Assembly: GCA_035079385.1 (NCBI GenBank)
Contig: JAVHKY010000030.1
Coordinates: forward strand, 2,581,001 to 2,645,000
Direction: 5' to 3'
Source of the DNA: Aspidiotus rigidus
Taxonomy: Eukaryota > Arthropoda > Insecta > Hemiptera > Diaspididae
Length of the DNA stretch: 64,000 bases
Under the pieces are notes generated by a model. The model was not told where the DNA came from and ran no database searches. It saw nothing but the letters and a program-made list of their open reading frames with translations. The position numbers and the translations under genes are program-made. Of the stretch, positions 40,601 through 53,600 are shown piece by piece (position 1 is the first letter of the stretch; every line of letters starts with the position of its first letter).

Positions 40601-43565
40601 CAATATTTGGAAATGTATACAAAGATGCACACCAATACAACAATGTTAGAATAATACATAATTCAATAACAATCGCTAGATAGATTGTATGAAGAGTGAA
40701 AACACAGAAATGAAAATAATTGAGAATAGGTAGGCTGATTGAATGTTCAGCTTTGTTTGTTATTGTTGTTTTGTATTCTTTGTTAGTTGAAGAAATTATT
40801 AGTGGATTATTAGTTGAATAAGGAAAAAATTTAGAATGCATCCACCAAGGAATAGTATTTAAAACGTCTTAAATACAATAATATTTCTCAGTATGGATGT
40901 ATGTACCTATTCCAAAGTTTTTCTAATTTGCATATTATATTTGTGTTGTATTGTCGTCAAGTACAAAAAAAAAAAAAAATAATAAGTAGGAACGGGTAGG
41001 AATGAAACAATTGTAGCCTGTGTTACAAAAAACTTAGGAAACAGAATGAATTAAAATCGATCACGGATTGCAAATGTGATGCAGTATTGCGGTTTTGTGA
41101 TCCGCAATCAATTTGCACTTGGTGCTACTTTAAAGTTAACTACAGAGGTAGAATGATAATTATATTGTTGGTTTTTGAGCAGAAAAATGAAGTTTCATGA
41201 TTATAATTACTTCTTGAGCAATTGAGATGCAGTTCTGAGCAAAATAAATTTCTAAGAGCGATGTTGTTGAGATGAGAGGGTATATTATAATCTTAGCTTG
41301 TATCTTTGAGGAGTTGGGTGTAATTTCAGCGTTGTTGAGACGACGTAACATCTTACCAGATGATTGTGAATAAGTAGAATAGATTCAAGCCGACCCTGCT
41401 ACAATGTCGACCACAGCATAGCTTGTTGAAATTATTTTTTTCAAGTTGGAATTCAAAACAAAGGCGTAGCGACCTTCTATCCTTCAATGAGACACCAACA
41501 TTGGTGTTCTGTGCTACAACTTTACAAACAGACAAATCTGATCAATATTTTTCAAAAAAAAAAAAGTTTCCTAATGTTACAAAAAGGAGATATTTTATCG
41601 ATTATTTCATTAATTCTAAAATTTATTCAACACCAGAAACTCACCAGTCGTTTGAAAAATTTGAGCATCATTAGAGCAAAAAAAATGATGCTCAGGAGTT
41701 GGTGAATTTTATATTGCCTCTCCTAACCCCTGGAATTGTTGCCTTTCAATGTGTATTTTTCTATTTTGTGCAAGATATGTCGCTGATGTAGAAGAAATTA
41801 TTATTTGTTTTTTTAGACGTGCCCATGGTCTCATACGCTCAGAGAATTACGCTCACGGTGTCACCTGGCGTTAGGTAACACGGAAGCTGCCATAATGGAT
41901 CTTAGATCGGCCACCAAACTGTTACCTGATAATACGGAAGGTTATTACAAAATTTCTTCGCTGCAATATCGATTAGGACATTTGGAAGATTCTCTGAAGT
42001 GAGTATTTTGTCCAAATACCTACAGCTTACTCGATGGCGAATTAATTGAGGAATCTGAATTTTTCAGAGAAATCCGCGAATGTCTGAAATTGGATCCGGA
42101 GCACAAGACCTGTTTTCCGCACTATAAAAAAGTGAAAAAAGTTGAAAAATTAATGAGTGATGCGGAAAGCGCCATGAATTCTAAAGACTACGGTACGAGT
42201 ATTGAAAAAGCTCAGAAGGTAAGGCTTATTAATATCATTTCTGAGAACAGTATCTCTCGTCATGCAGAATGTGCAAAAATTATTTCCTCAAAATTTGAGG
42301 AATCGAAGTTCGAAGTGTAAATAAGTTTTTTAAAGTTATTCTAGCTGGGGTAGAATGTTCCATAACAAAAAATAATCGCAGTGTATAGATTAATGCATAA
42401 ATTTTTTCAGGTTCTGTTAGTCGAAGATTCGGAGCCGATGATAATATTTTTAGCCAAAGAAAAATTATGCAAAGGTTACCTACACGACCAGCAATTTGCG
42501 TCGAGCCTACAAGTTTGCCAAGAGGCGTTGAATATATATCGAACGCCTGATCTTCACTGTGATAAAGCCGAAGTGTACATAGCTACTGAAGAGTACGACG
42601 AGGGTAAGTTTTTTTTTTCGCTTCTTGATCTGCTTCTGTACAATTCCAATTTCCGAGATGAGTCATCTACGGTTTCTTCTCTTTATCCATATTGGTAGCT
42701 TATTGTGCGCGAGTGTACGAACTCAGATAAGATTACTCAGATTAGTCCAGCGCTAAATTGCTCGAAGATGTCTAATTCCACAGAATGAATAATGATGGCG
42801 AATATTCTGGTCCCTGAATTCAACATTAACTTGGCATTTTTTTAGTTTGTCTGAATCGCCAAATTTCACTTCTTCAATATTTTCATAGCATCTTTACAAG
42901 AATCTGTTCTGTATCATGTCTAATTACTGCTTTGCCTAGAATACAAAGAGAATGTCATTATTTTAAAATGATCAAATCACGTATTTCATTCTCGTTTTAG
43001 CCATACACGAATTCAACAAAGCTTTGGAGTTGGACAGAGATTTCCAGAAGGCGATGAACGGCTTAAAACGAGCTCAAAAATTGCAAAAACAAGCCGAAAA
43101 GAGAGATTATTACAAAATTCTAGGAGTAAAGAGGACAGCGGGTGAGAAGGAAATCAAAAAAGCCTACAGGTACAGTACCTATTCCGATTAAATCTGTTTT
43201 TAAATTCTCAGCCTCTTTATGATGAGCATTCAATTGTTGTTGCAGGAAAATGGCTCAGAAATGGCATCCCGATCAGTTCCAAGGCGATGAGAAAAAGATG
43301 GCGGAAAAGAAGTTCATTGATATTGCTGCCGCTAAAGAAGTATTAACCGACCCAGGTGCGCCATTATTTCTTTTAAAAGAACAAATTTAGACGAACATAT
43401 TCTTGAAAGTGTTTTTTCACACCTCTAGAAAAACGTCAGAAATTTGATAACGGTGAAGATCCATTAGATCCAGAATCCGGCCATCATCAACAAGGCTTCA
43501 ACCCCTTCCAACACTTTAATCACTTCCACGGTAGTCCGTTTACTTTCAAGTTTCAGTTTAACTGA
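37638..43565 (+). CDS. DNAJC3: DNAJC3 / P58IPK co-chaperone, 10 exons (first exon missing)
   Basis: Exons: 37,638-37,751; 37,917-38,041; 38,123-38,197; 38,281-38,427; 41,817-41,998; 42,068-42,218; 42,411-42,603; 43,001-43,169; 43,246-43,355; 43,429-43,565. All borders are GT-AG and the phases agree, giving 466 codons plus stop. DNAJC3 is an ER-lumen co-chaperone that binds unfolded proteins through TPR repeats and stimulates BiP through its J domain; it was first described as an inhibitor of the kinases PKR and PERK. Visible are the TPR repeats (for example NYLTYFKRGTVYLALGKSKF), then the J domain opening KRDYYKILGVKR with HPD in KWHPDQF, then EKKFIDIAAAKEVLTDP and the family ending FKFQFN. 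Length matches the vertebrate protein without its leader. Missing: the N-terminal signal-peptide exon, not found upstream. The fourth intron is 3.4 kb, much larger than the rest. Identity is near certain. Confidence 0.95.
38428..41816 (+). other. DNAJC3 intron 4, 3.4 kb
   Basis: The first part (about 38,500-38,800) carries fragments of the dispersed CRE-family repeat (ACTTGGAAAAATTTC and GAGCTAT-like words). The region 39,300-40,900 is GT- and T-rich with a long hydrophobic frame (39,330-39,584) that looks like composition rather than a gene. A poly(A) run sits near 40,966. Confidence 0.5.
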
Positions 43566-44777
43566 TCCGATAGTTGACGGAGTGATGAGTTTCCAGTCTT
43601 CTTATATGTAAGTAATCGAAGTTGTTATTTACTCGATATCGCTCTTGGCGCTGACGCACTGATTGTAGGATCGAATTTCTGATCGAGATGTGTTCGTCGT
43701 ATTAATAAGCTACTCTCTGTAATATTGGCTGTTGATTGAGAAGAAATTCCTTGTTCTTGAAGTTCGCTTCTCTTCCTGTTCATTTACCTCAAAAGAAGAC
43801 GTTTATTTTTTGAGATAACTCAATTTCAATGATACATATGTTAATGTGTACATTACAGACCCGTAGAAACACAAGATTGCTAACTTTAATGGTTCGTTGG
43901 TCCTGCCGCACGCACAAAATCGTTGCGGTCAATCTTAGGCGCTTTAAGACAGACTCTTATGGAGAGTTGACCCTCAAATTCATTTTTCTCTGTAAACATT
44001 CAGTTTTTCAAACAAATGGAGAGATAAGAATTTATTCCGCATAAAATTTCGAATGAATCCGTGAAATTTTTCTCCTCATAAGAATATTTTGAGTGCGACT
44101 CTGCGATGTCTGGTGGGATAATTTATCTCGACATTTTCAGGGTACCGAAATTTAACATAGCCTAGATGGCGAGTTAGCGATCTTGTATTGCTTGGGTCTG
44201 TAGTATAGATTCACCTTTGGCTACTTGTTTCTGTAACTTGATAGTAATGCGCTTTGATGGATCAGCCCTTTTCTCAATATTTAAAAAAATACGGTCGTGT
44301 TCTGATATACCTGTTTCTATGTTCTGTTTCAGAGTGATATGCCATACAATATTTATTTCTGTATCATAATTGTATCTACGTATACTTCTTTTTTCTTATT
44401 CAACTTTGTATTTTCATTTTGGAAGCATGTGTTTGGATGTAATCTTATTGTCTAAGTATCTATAGTATAAAATAATGATATTTACTATTAGAGACGCGTT
44501 GACGCGATAATTTGTCCGGAGAATTGGGTATATTCTAATATTAGTAGTATCGTCTCTTTCCTTTTGTGTACATACAGTGTGTAACTGTACTATTTCTTAA
44601 TGCTGTACCATTGTATATTATGTTTTGTTAATATAATGGTAATGTTTCTCCTAGCTCTTCTCTTACTTTCGACCATTTTTATCAATTACATACCTATCGT
44701 AAAAATTAATCATATCACAACTTGTTATCGATTAAAAGCGGTCATAACGTTTTGGCATTTCAAGTTTTATTTAGAAT

Positions 44778-44977
44778 AATAAAACAAAAAAGAGTCAACT
44801 TAAATGTGTTTTCTTTGTTCTATTTTCTTCATTAAAATTATTTTAAAAAATAGAACCGAGGAAGGAAGAAAAGAGTGTATGCTAGAATGTACCTAATGTT
44901 AATATGATTTAACTATCTATTTTGTACTTTGATTTACTGTAGGCATGTTTTGAACGGATATTTGTTGAGTTAATAAA
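44778..44977 (+). terminator. Candidate poly(A) signals for DNAJC3
   Basis: Two AATAAA hexamers (44,778-44,783 and 44,972-44,977) lie 1.2-1.4 kb after the DNAJC3 stop, in AT-rich sequence without other features. Either would give a long 3' untranslated region, which is plausible but unverified. Confidence 0.3.
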
Positions 44978-45589
44978 ACATTGTAAATTTGAAAATCATT
45001 TGGCTCAAAGGCATCACCACAAAAGCTACCTACGAGGAGGGAGGAATTCGACCAATGAGCTTTTCAAAATCTCAAAAAAGTTTGTGAAGCGAAATACATT
45101 TTATATTTTCTTTGAAAAAGCTTGATGGGACTCAAGAATCCTACAAATGAATGTTTAATTATTATTTGATCTCAATTTCTGTATCATCTGGATCTACCGG
45201 AAAATTAAAAAAAGAAGAAAAAATATCCTTACTGAGACTTTGTGAGGGTCTTATATTACGCTGTATAACTGCCTAAAGTCCTCAAAAAAGGATGTATTAA
45301 AGTCATAATAGGGAAATGGGGATTTTTTACATACGTAAGAGGAACATAACACCGGTGCTTCTGCGTCAACGGATAGTTCGTAGGTTTCCTGTTGATAAAT
45401 AAATTATAAAAAAAGAAGCAAAATTTTTCTGAGTCCATTTTGGGTTGGAAGTTGGACGGTGGTTCGCACAGTTTTCAGAAGCAAAAGAAAAAACAAAAAC
45501 GGAGAACAGGTTCCTTGTGAAAATGGAACAGGCTATACACATTCTATCTAGGATTTAAAAAAACCTCACTGGTTCTTAAACGGAGTTCA

Positions 45590-46135
45590 ATGAGGAGTGG
45601 TAGGGTACCTGTTTATAGGATACGAGGGATCTGAAAAATGTAGATTGTGACGTGACAAGACTGACCTATGACGTACTAAAACTGTTCTAAGCTGTATAAT
45701 GTGATAGGAAGGCACTTGGAAAACAAAACTGATCAATGACATATACTGTGACGTCATCAAACTGTCAAGTCCCAGTTTTCGCCTCCAAGTTATGTATGAT
45801 AGGAGTGGGACTTGGAAAAACTCACGGGCTCTTTAACGGCGTTAAACTGGGGGTGGTAGGAAACTTGTTTTGTTGGGCACGTGAAATCTGAAGAACGTAG
45901 ATCGTGACATCACAAGGTTGACCTATGACCTCATCAAAATGTGATGTCACAGAGACGAACTTCGGAGCTATATATAATAGAAGGGGAACTTGAAAAGAAC
46001 TGATCTATGACGTCATCAGACGTCACAGGCCCGGACTTCGAAGCTATATATGAAAGAAGAAGGACTTGGAAAAAAAAAACTGATATATGATGTCACTAGG
46101 CTGATCTATGGCTTCATGAAACTGTGACGTCACAA
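45590..46135 (+). repeat. CRE-family repeat block, plus orientation
   Basis: Several degenerate units of a consensus that runs: CTGTTTTAT...GGATCTGAAAAATGTAGATTGTGACGTCACAAG (broken here), then TGACCTATGACGTCATCA, then GTGACGTCACAGGCCC, then AGCTATATATGATAGGAGG and GGACTTGGAAAAA. At least three perfect TGACGTCA octamers fall in this block. It is the reverse complement of the blocks at 48.3-50.2 kb. Confidence 0.75.
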
Positions 46136-46289
46136 GCGAACACTTTCTTTTTCTTTTTTTTTTGTTTTATTATTTATTTATTTATTTTTTCTTGTTCTGT
46201 TCCGATCTCTAAGTTAAATGTTTTTCCGAAATTCCAACAATTTGTCTATAATTAACTCTTAAGTGTCTATGCGTTTTTGTGTTACTTCA

Positions 46290-46620
46290 TAACAATGGCT
46301 CGTACTTATGAGGATAAAATTAAAGTAATCAAAAGCCTCCCTATTTCTTGCTCTTCTTCAAATAAAAACTTCCGCCACGAAAAAGTCATCCACTTCGGTC
46401 TTAGGATTGGCCATACCCGACTCATCCAATCTCACCTGCTCCTAGGTCTTCACGTCTACCATCATGTAACTTCTACCATTCAGATAAATTCACAGTTTAA
46501 TATGTGCCGTCCTCCAAAACCAACGTTCCCTCATCTATAACCTCCACACTATCCAACAACTCCGAAATCATTTCCATTTCCCTTAACTACCACCGTTCTA
46601 CCTATCTTTTCCAGCAACTT
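46290..46620 (+). pseudogene. Second degenerate LINE 3' fragment
   Basis: The plus strand encodes EKVIHFGLRIGHTRLIQSH, matching the RLRIGHTRLTH motif at the end of Jockey/R1-like LINE proteins. A frameshifted CxxxxxxDKFTV-like stretch follows. No reverse transcriptase precedes it: only about 30 codons upstream are open. It is a short dead fragment abutting the CRE-family block. Confidence 0.6.
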
Positions 46621-46639
46621 CTCTAATTATAAAACAAAT

Positions 46640-47594
46640 TTATGTATTAGTACAAACAAATTAACGCGCGCTGATGACCCGTTTTGAGTAGTCGCATAGA
46701 AGGGTGAAAAAAATCGGAAGAATTCAAACTTTTGACTACTGTTTGTAGGCGATTGTCGATCCACTTATAGGAACACAAAATATAAAACGCATGATATTTT
46801 GTGATGACATTTTCACAAAAAATAGCGGCTCTTTTTTTTCTTCTTCTTCTTTCTTAATATTGGTTACTCTAATGGCAGCCTGCAGTACAAGTCTGAATCA
46901 GTTGGCGCATAAGGAAAATATGTACGATTAAAATGTGTGACCCAACCAGCGTAAAATGGAACCCGAATTCCACGATTAGGAGAGAACATAAATCAAAGTT
47001 GACAACCTGTGGGAAGTGGGAGCTTCCTTGATACCGGTAATTTGGAGAAGGCAGATTTACGCTTGTTGTGCGTATAAATCCGCGTTCGTGCACCTGAATA
47101 CCATAATGAGCATATTTTTTTTTTATTCAAAGTTCAGACTGCTTGACAATAATGCATGAGACAATTGTTTCAAATGTTGAACATATGTTATAACATAATC
47201 TGCGTGTGTGGATGTGTAGAGGACGTCCCGAGTAGATTTAAGTAAGTCTTTCAGTTATACTACGTAAAACATTGGATAGCTTTTACGCTCGAGATGGACG
47301 CTAATGTCTTTATTCGGCTGACTAACCTTGAATTCAAACTAACATTCAGCGCTCTAAATTCGACGGAGCTCGTAATTTTTTGTTAGGTTCGCAATTAAAA
47401 ATCCATTGGACCTGGAAAAATTTTGACCGTCGAGCTATATAAAGATTTTCAACTCTGAGTTATTTTTCTGGGTGACTGCGCTTCTGAAAGGGGTGGGAGA
47501 ATTTGGAAAAGTGGCATTCGGAAACCTATACGGCAATGACCTTCGAGCTATTCTTTCTTTGTATGTATCAGGATAGAAACGTGGATAATTTGTA
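46640..47594. other. Intergenic stretch, nothing recognised
   Basis: This stretch has a CTT-rich run near 46,835-46,855 and no supported gene. A minus-strand frame at 46,869-47,093 has no family signal. Confidence 0.45.
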
Positions 47595-48255
47595 AGCCTA
47601 ACATACAGCGTACTAGACTTATACTGGACTATAAAAGGGGGCCAACTCCATCGCTCTAACTCCTAAACCCTAGTATAAACCTAAAATAAAAGTAGCAAGA
47701 AATAGCTTATACAAGATAATAGTAGCTGAGTTAAAATGGGGTTCTACTAACTTAGTACTATAGGGTGCTAGTAAGTCTATACTAGCTTGATATAGACAGT
47801 CCAACACAAGGTATACTGAACTTATACTAGGCCATCACAAGTATACTCTGACCTCTCCTTGTAGACTAGCTTTATATTAGGCTTCTAGTGGCTTGAAATA
47901 AGCTAAAAATGAGAGCGAACGTGCAGAGAGAGAGTGAGCCTAGGGAACCACTTAGCCCACCAAGACTCATACTAGGTTCCCGGAGGAATTTAGTCGAATA
48001 ACAGTATACGGGGGGTAAACGACCAGAGCAAGTGAGTCCCATGAGCCACTCTGTCTAACAAGACTAGACTAATACTAGCCTCCTTTATTAATAATTACAG
48101 TTACTTGGATAGTATTGATCTCCGTATCTCTGCTACCCCCTCCTCTCTGATTTTAATATTCGCGTCCAGTTCATGTTCGTCCCTGTAAGGCTAGACAGGC
48201 GAGATAGGCATGAAATATGATCCTCATTTTTTGCGCTGCAATAAATTTCATGTTT
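47595..48255. repeat. Dispersed repeat block, copy B (uninterrupted)
   Basis: This block matches 4290-4970 and then 5735-5870 in the same order and orientation, but without the roughly 765-bp interruption seen there. Words such as CCTAACATACAG, ATGGGGTTCTACTAACTT, AGACAGTCCAACA and TCCGTATCTCTGCT mark the correspondence. Confidence 0.7.
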
Positions 48256-50230
48256 TTTAGTACGAAACCTGTTTTATAGGAGGGTTTTTTGGAGAAAAAC
48301 GTCCGTCGTACGGCAGGGTGGCAAAGGTCCGAGCTCGAAAATTTTCCAAGTCCCCCTCCAATCACATATACATATCTCAGAGGTCGAAATCGATTTTTTT
48401 TTTTGAGAAATTCGCGGGGCACCGTCCGGCGGAAAAATTGGAAAAATTTCTACTCTCGTGCTATGTATGATGGTAGGAGCACTTGGAAAATTTTGACTCG
48501 CGGCCCGCATTATATGACAGAAGGGGGCACATTGCATATCTGGCTCATTAAACGGTCTTAGCCAATTGGTGTACAAAGAATTACATGTCTAGTTACTTGA
48601 AGGGACTATCCTAATGCGGATCATATAATGCATAATTCTTCAACCCGTAGAACAGCTTTCCTGCGTTCCTCATTTAAGGGAGGCGTCGTTTCCAATAGGG
48701 AAACTGTTTTATCGGGGAGTCCGGACAAACGTCCATCGTCCGGCGACCAGCGAAGCTCGGAGCTCGAATATTTCCAAGTCCCCCTCCTATCACAATATAT
48801 AACTTGGGAGCGGGGCCAGTGACATCACAGTTTGATGACGTCATAGGTCAGCATTGTGATGTTACAATCAGATGACGTTATAGCTAAGTTTTTTAACAGG
48901 GAACCTGTTTTATCGGGGGGGGGGGGGGTTGGAAAAAACGTTTGTGGTCCACCGTTTGGCAGAGCGACCATTCAAGCTCGGAGCTCGAAAATTTTTCAAG
49001 TCACCCTTCTATAATATATATCTCGGAGGCCGAAATTCTTCGAAGTCCCCCTTACATCATATAAAGCTTGAGAGTCGAAATTTTCCCAAGTCTCCCTCCT
49101 ATCATATTTGCGGGCCTGTGATGGCACAGTTTGATGACGTCATAGGTCTGTCTTGTGACGTCACAATCTACCTTTTTAAGATCCCAAGTGTCCCATAAAA
49201 CAGGTTCCCTACTGAAATGCGCTGCAGAACCCCTCCAAGGTACAACGCGTCACGTGTAGCGTCGCAGTATATAGCTTGAAGGTTGAAATTTTTCCAAATC
49301 CTCCTCCCTACATTCCCTGCCATCTCTCGTTCAACACCTCCTTTGCTACTGCACATCTTACATATGTGACACGAGAATCTGACGGTTAGCCCGCCGTCAT
49401 ACACATGTGACGCGAATTACATTGGTTTCTATGGGGTTCTAGAATACGGGCGAGCTGTGAGTAAATTAATGAAACCTTGCAGTGTTGCCACATTGAAAAA
49501 TGTGTATTTTTACAGTGTGGGACCATACGTCGTGTCACAATTGTGTGATATGGTCACAAAGTTAGTGTTCTAAATGTTTCAATTCGGATTCTGTGTGATT
49601 TTCAAAAAAAATTTTTGGCCCAGAAAAATGCGAGCCGGGGTGTGGTTTTACAAAAACAACTGCAGTAGCGAAAGCGTTAAAGAACTCATGATTTTTTTCA
49701 AGTCCCTCAACTATCATATATAGCTCGGGGAGGGGGCGCCCGTGACGTAACAGTTTGATGACGTCATAGATAGTTTTAACAGGTAACCTGTTTCATAGGG
49801 GGGTTTTTCGGGAAAAACGTGCGCCGTTCACACTGTCCTGCTGGCCGACAACGCTCGGAGCTTGAAAATTTTGTAAGCCCCCTCCTATCCTATATAGCTC
49901 GGTGGTCGATGTATATAGCCATAAAGATAACCCCTGCGAGCAACTAGACATGCAATGCTTCATACACCAATCGACTCAGCCCCTGTAATGAGCCAGATAT
50001 GCAACGCTTCAGACACCATAAGACTTGAAACGTCTATCTAAGGTATTCCAAGTCCTCCCTAGTTTGGAAGTCGAAATTTTACCAAGTTTTTCTCCCATTA
50101 TATATTGCTCCAAAGTCCTGGCCTTTGACTTCTTCATTGTATGACGTCATAGATCTGGTACGTCAACATTTTCTTCAGATCCCATGTGCCCCACAAGATA
50201 TGTTCCCTGCCAGCCCTCGTTCAACTCCGT
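48256..50230 (-). repeat. CRE-family repeat blocks, minus orientation
   Basis: Three or more head-to-tail partial units. Each typically has an AACCTGTTTTAT...GGGG start, a GGAAAAACGTCC segment, GAGCTCGAAAATTTTCC, AAGTCCCCCTCCTATCA and ATATAGCTCGGAGG. A TGATGACGTCATAGGTC stretch follows (48,835; 49,133; 49,756 areas). The last unit (49,780-50,100) matches 11,735-12,100 closely. Perfect TGACGTCA octamers are frequent. A poly(G) run marks 48,916-48,928. Confidence 0.75.
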
Positions 50231-50696
50231 TGAAGAACCCGAGAGGTTTTTCCTATGAAGGTCTCCACCGCACTATGAAGATTTAGAGCTTGAAATTTGA
50301 TCAAGTTTCTCTTCTATAGATGTTCCACCTACAAAATTTTCCTATGATCTTCTAGCTCATGAATGTAACTTAAAATCGAAAATTTTCAGCAAATTGTCCG
50401 GTGGACATCTTTTGAAATGGAAAATCTTCCTCTGAAAAGAGCTGCCTGTTCAAATTTCGATCTTCGAGTAAGGGAAAATGATTTTAACCTTCAAGCCACA
50501 CATGAGCGGGCGTACTTGACAAAATTTCAACCTGAGAGCTGTGATGTGGGAAAAATTGTAACTTTGGAGCTATACTATGTATAAAGAAAGAATGTGTTTT
50601 TCTCTATTGAAATTCTTTATGGATTTGGTTGAACAAAATTAAAATTCTGGATGGCAAAAAGCTCGTATGATAATTTTCAGTTTATATTTTAGTACA

Positions 50697-53600
50697 TCAA
50701 AATATTACATCGACAGTCAAAAACCGTTCCTCTATACGACTCAAAATATGCACGTTGTCAACGAAAGCAAGTAAGCTAAGTTGTTCTCTATACTGTCCAT
50801 GCTGCCATAAAACGAATAATGATGTTGGAACCAAAAAATCACGTAGAAGATAAAATTGTGGTCTGGACCATTCCCGATTCAATGCACAAGGTAAAACCAT
50901 GGCGATCGCTAAAAAGTCATTCTTTATGTCTAGTATAGTCTTTCGCTTGCATTGCGAACTCCCATCGATTTTCCTGATGTAGTTTATCTTTTGAATATCC
51001 AATTGCAAACCGTCGTAATCGTGATTTCTGCTCAATAAATCAGCTATTAAGCTACACACCGTAGCGTATTTGTGCTCGTAATGAGGTAAACAACCTAGAT
51101 GCATACTTGAAAATGTGTGATGCTTAACATGACGTGGATGTGCGGGACCTGGAACTGTAAGGAACTGGATTGAAATTAACAGTTTATTCGGAAATATGGA
51201 AAATTACTTTACACTTGAGGAATGTGAAGAAATATGCATCAGAGATTGTCTCAGGTTCAATTAGAAGGGTTACATTGCTCCCATTATGGAAAGACAAACA
51301 CCTACAGAAGATTCCATGAGCAAAGGAAGTCACAGACGCGTCCTTCGTCGCTGGATTTTGCGAACCACTCGACGTCTTTAAAAATGAGAAACCCAGATTC
51401 TAGGGCCTTATTTTGAAAAGACTCAAATAAGGATTTTTGGAGATCATGATGGCGCGGAAACTGGCAAAGCTACCGGTAGAATCTGTGGGTAAAAGATCTA
51501 AGACAATGATTCAGTAACTTGGTTGTCAAGAGCCGCTTTTGCTCGAACATTTCCTGAGGTCGACGCCGGTGTACCCATTATCGCTGACCCCGAATTTCGC
51601 AGCCTACGATCGCCCCGCCCCAATCAATAACCAATACATGTATGCTTCCTGGCATTCTGCCATCCTCCAGCGATTGTTTTTCTGAACCATTTCTTCCGAA
51701 TCAAACTTCAGTAGGTTCAGTGTGCATCTACCACCTCTCATGATTCAGAAGTCCCTAGAAAAGTTCGAAATCCGAGTTCCTCTTGGATATTTAAAGTCAC
51801 CTCCTTTTTCAAGTCCTCAGACTAGGTCAGAACCTGCGTCCCCTAGATTACTCTTGCATATAGCCCGGAATGGGAAATATTCCCAAGTAGGTAGATTAAA
51901 GCCTCTGCTCTCTAGGAATCATCATTTGCAGCAAGAATAATTACAGCGGACGTTTTTCTCAAATACATTTAACAGGTTCCTCGTCAAAAATCAATTAAGT
52001 TTGTTGAACTGAATAGCTTTTTATACCAATGAGACTATTAAGTCCTTTCTAAGAGTACAACAATTTCTCTTATGTTTTTTTGCGTCGTCACCCTGGAGCT
52101 AAAACGAATAGGGCAGGTTTAATTTTTACACTTACCATCATGTCAAAAAATTTCATCACAAATTACCTTTATTCAGAAACTCCCAAAAATAGCGCTCCAA
52201 TTTCTCTTGGTCACGCGATAGCTCTACGTTAAGACTCGGACTCGGCAAAATCATTGCTCTGAATTTCAAATCGACATCATCGGCGTCCTTCGATTTAGTT
52301 AGCAAAAAAAAATAACCTTCTTGAAACGTAAATGTCGCATACAGTTCTGAGTTTTCGATTTCCGCGCACAGAAACGCTTCTACAAAAACCACATTTGATT
52401 TGGTCGTAACACGTCTTTCTTTAGATTCCAATTTGTCAGATTCGGTTGAGGAAGAGGGTTCCCGCCTTTGAAGATTGTGAAGATCTATCATTTGCTGTGT
52501 AAGTGCTTTGTTTATTCTTAAAGGTTGTCGACCTTGAGGAGGTAGGTAGAAGAAGCTGTTGACTTTCAAAAGTTCATCGCAGACGTTCATCCTGTAAGCT
52601 CGATCGTGAGTTTTGGGTATTCTTGCACCTGAAGGAAAATATTGAGATTCTATAACGACATTCTGAAGAAAACTTTATAAGAGGGTAAGGTAGCTCTAAT
52701 GCTAACGATGAAGTACTTTATTGGTTAGAAAAACACTTGAGAAGATTCTGAACGTCAAGGTAGGTAGTTTTACGTTTAAGAATGAATTGCCATCAAAGTT
52801 TTGCTCTTTTCTTATTCATAAAAATTTTATTAATTTTGAAAAATGAAGCCAGGCATTGGCCAACACTTGTAACGTAACCTACAAAAGACAATCTGAGGAA
52901 TGGAAACACAATAGGACACACAAAGCAGCACTGAACATTTTCACAAAAGAATGAAATTATAAAATAATATAAGATTAGATACCAGTATTTTCTCATTCTT
53001 TAAAATACATTGGTCTAGAGGTTGATTAAACCTACCTCCTCTCACTTGCAAGTACTCTCGTAGTATGTTTTTATGATGGATGGCAGCAATACATGCGGTG
53101 AAAGAGAAAAAAGAGGAAAGTACTAGTATTACACAGCTGCAGATAAAATTTTTCATTCTTTCTGTTCAAATTTTAAACATTCATTATTTTCGTGAATATT
53201 TCAGGAAATTCTGGTGTAATTGCCGTTACTGTATCACAAATATCCTCTAAACAACAAAAGAAAAAAATACGTGCGAATTCAAAGAATTATTTGCTGACTT
53301 CTTGTTTGATCAGATTTGTTGATCGTCATACTACATGCTTGAGATAAAAAATTGAGGCTCTGCTCGACTGTGCGAGCAGAGCATCAATTTTTATCGAATA
53401 TTTATCGTTCTCTGCACGAATAAGATCCTAACCTTTGTTTTACATGCTTGAGGTTTCTTGAAGAAAGTAGGTTATATTCCAGGCAGCGTTCAACGTTACA
53501 TCAAGAGAAAAAAAAATGCGAAAATCTCAGTTCATTTTGACGTACGTATCGGCAGAAATATTCCCAAACAAAGTAAGTACCTAACTTAGGAATCCCAAAA

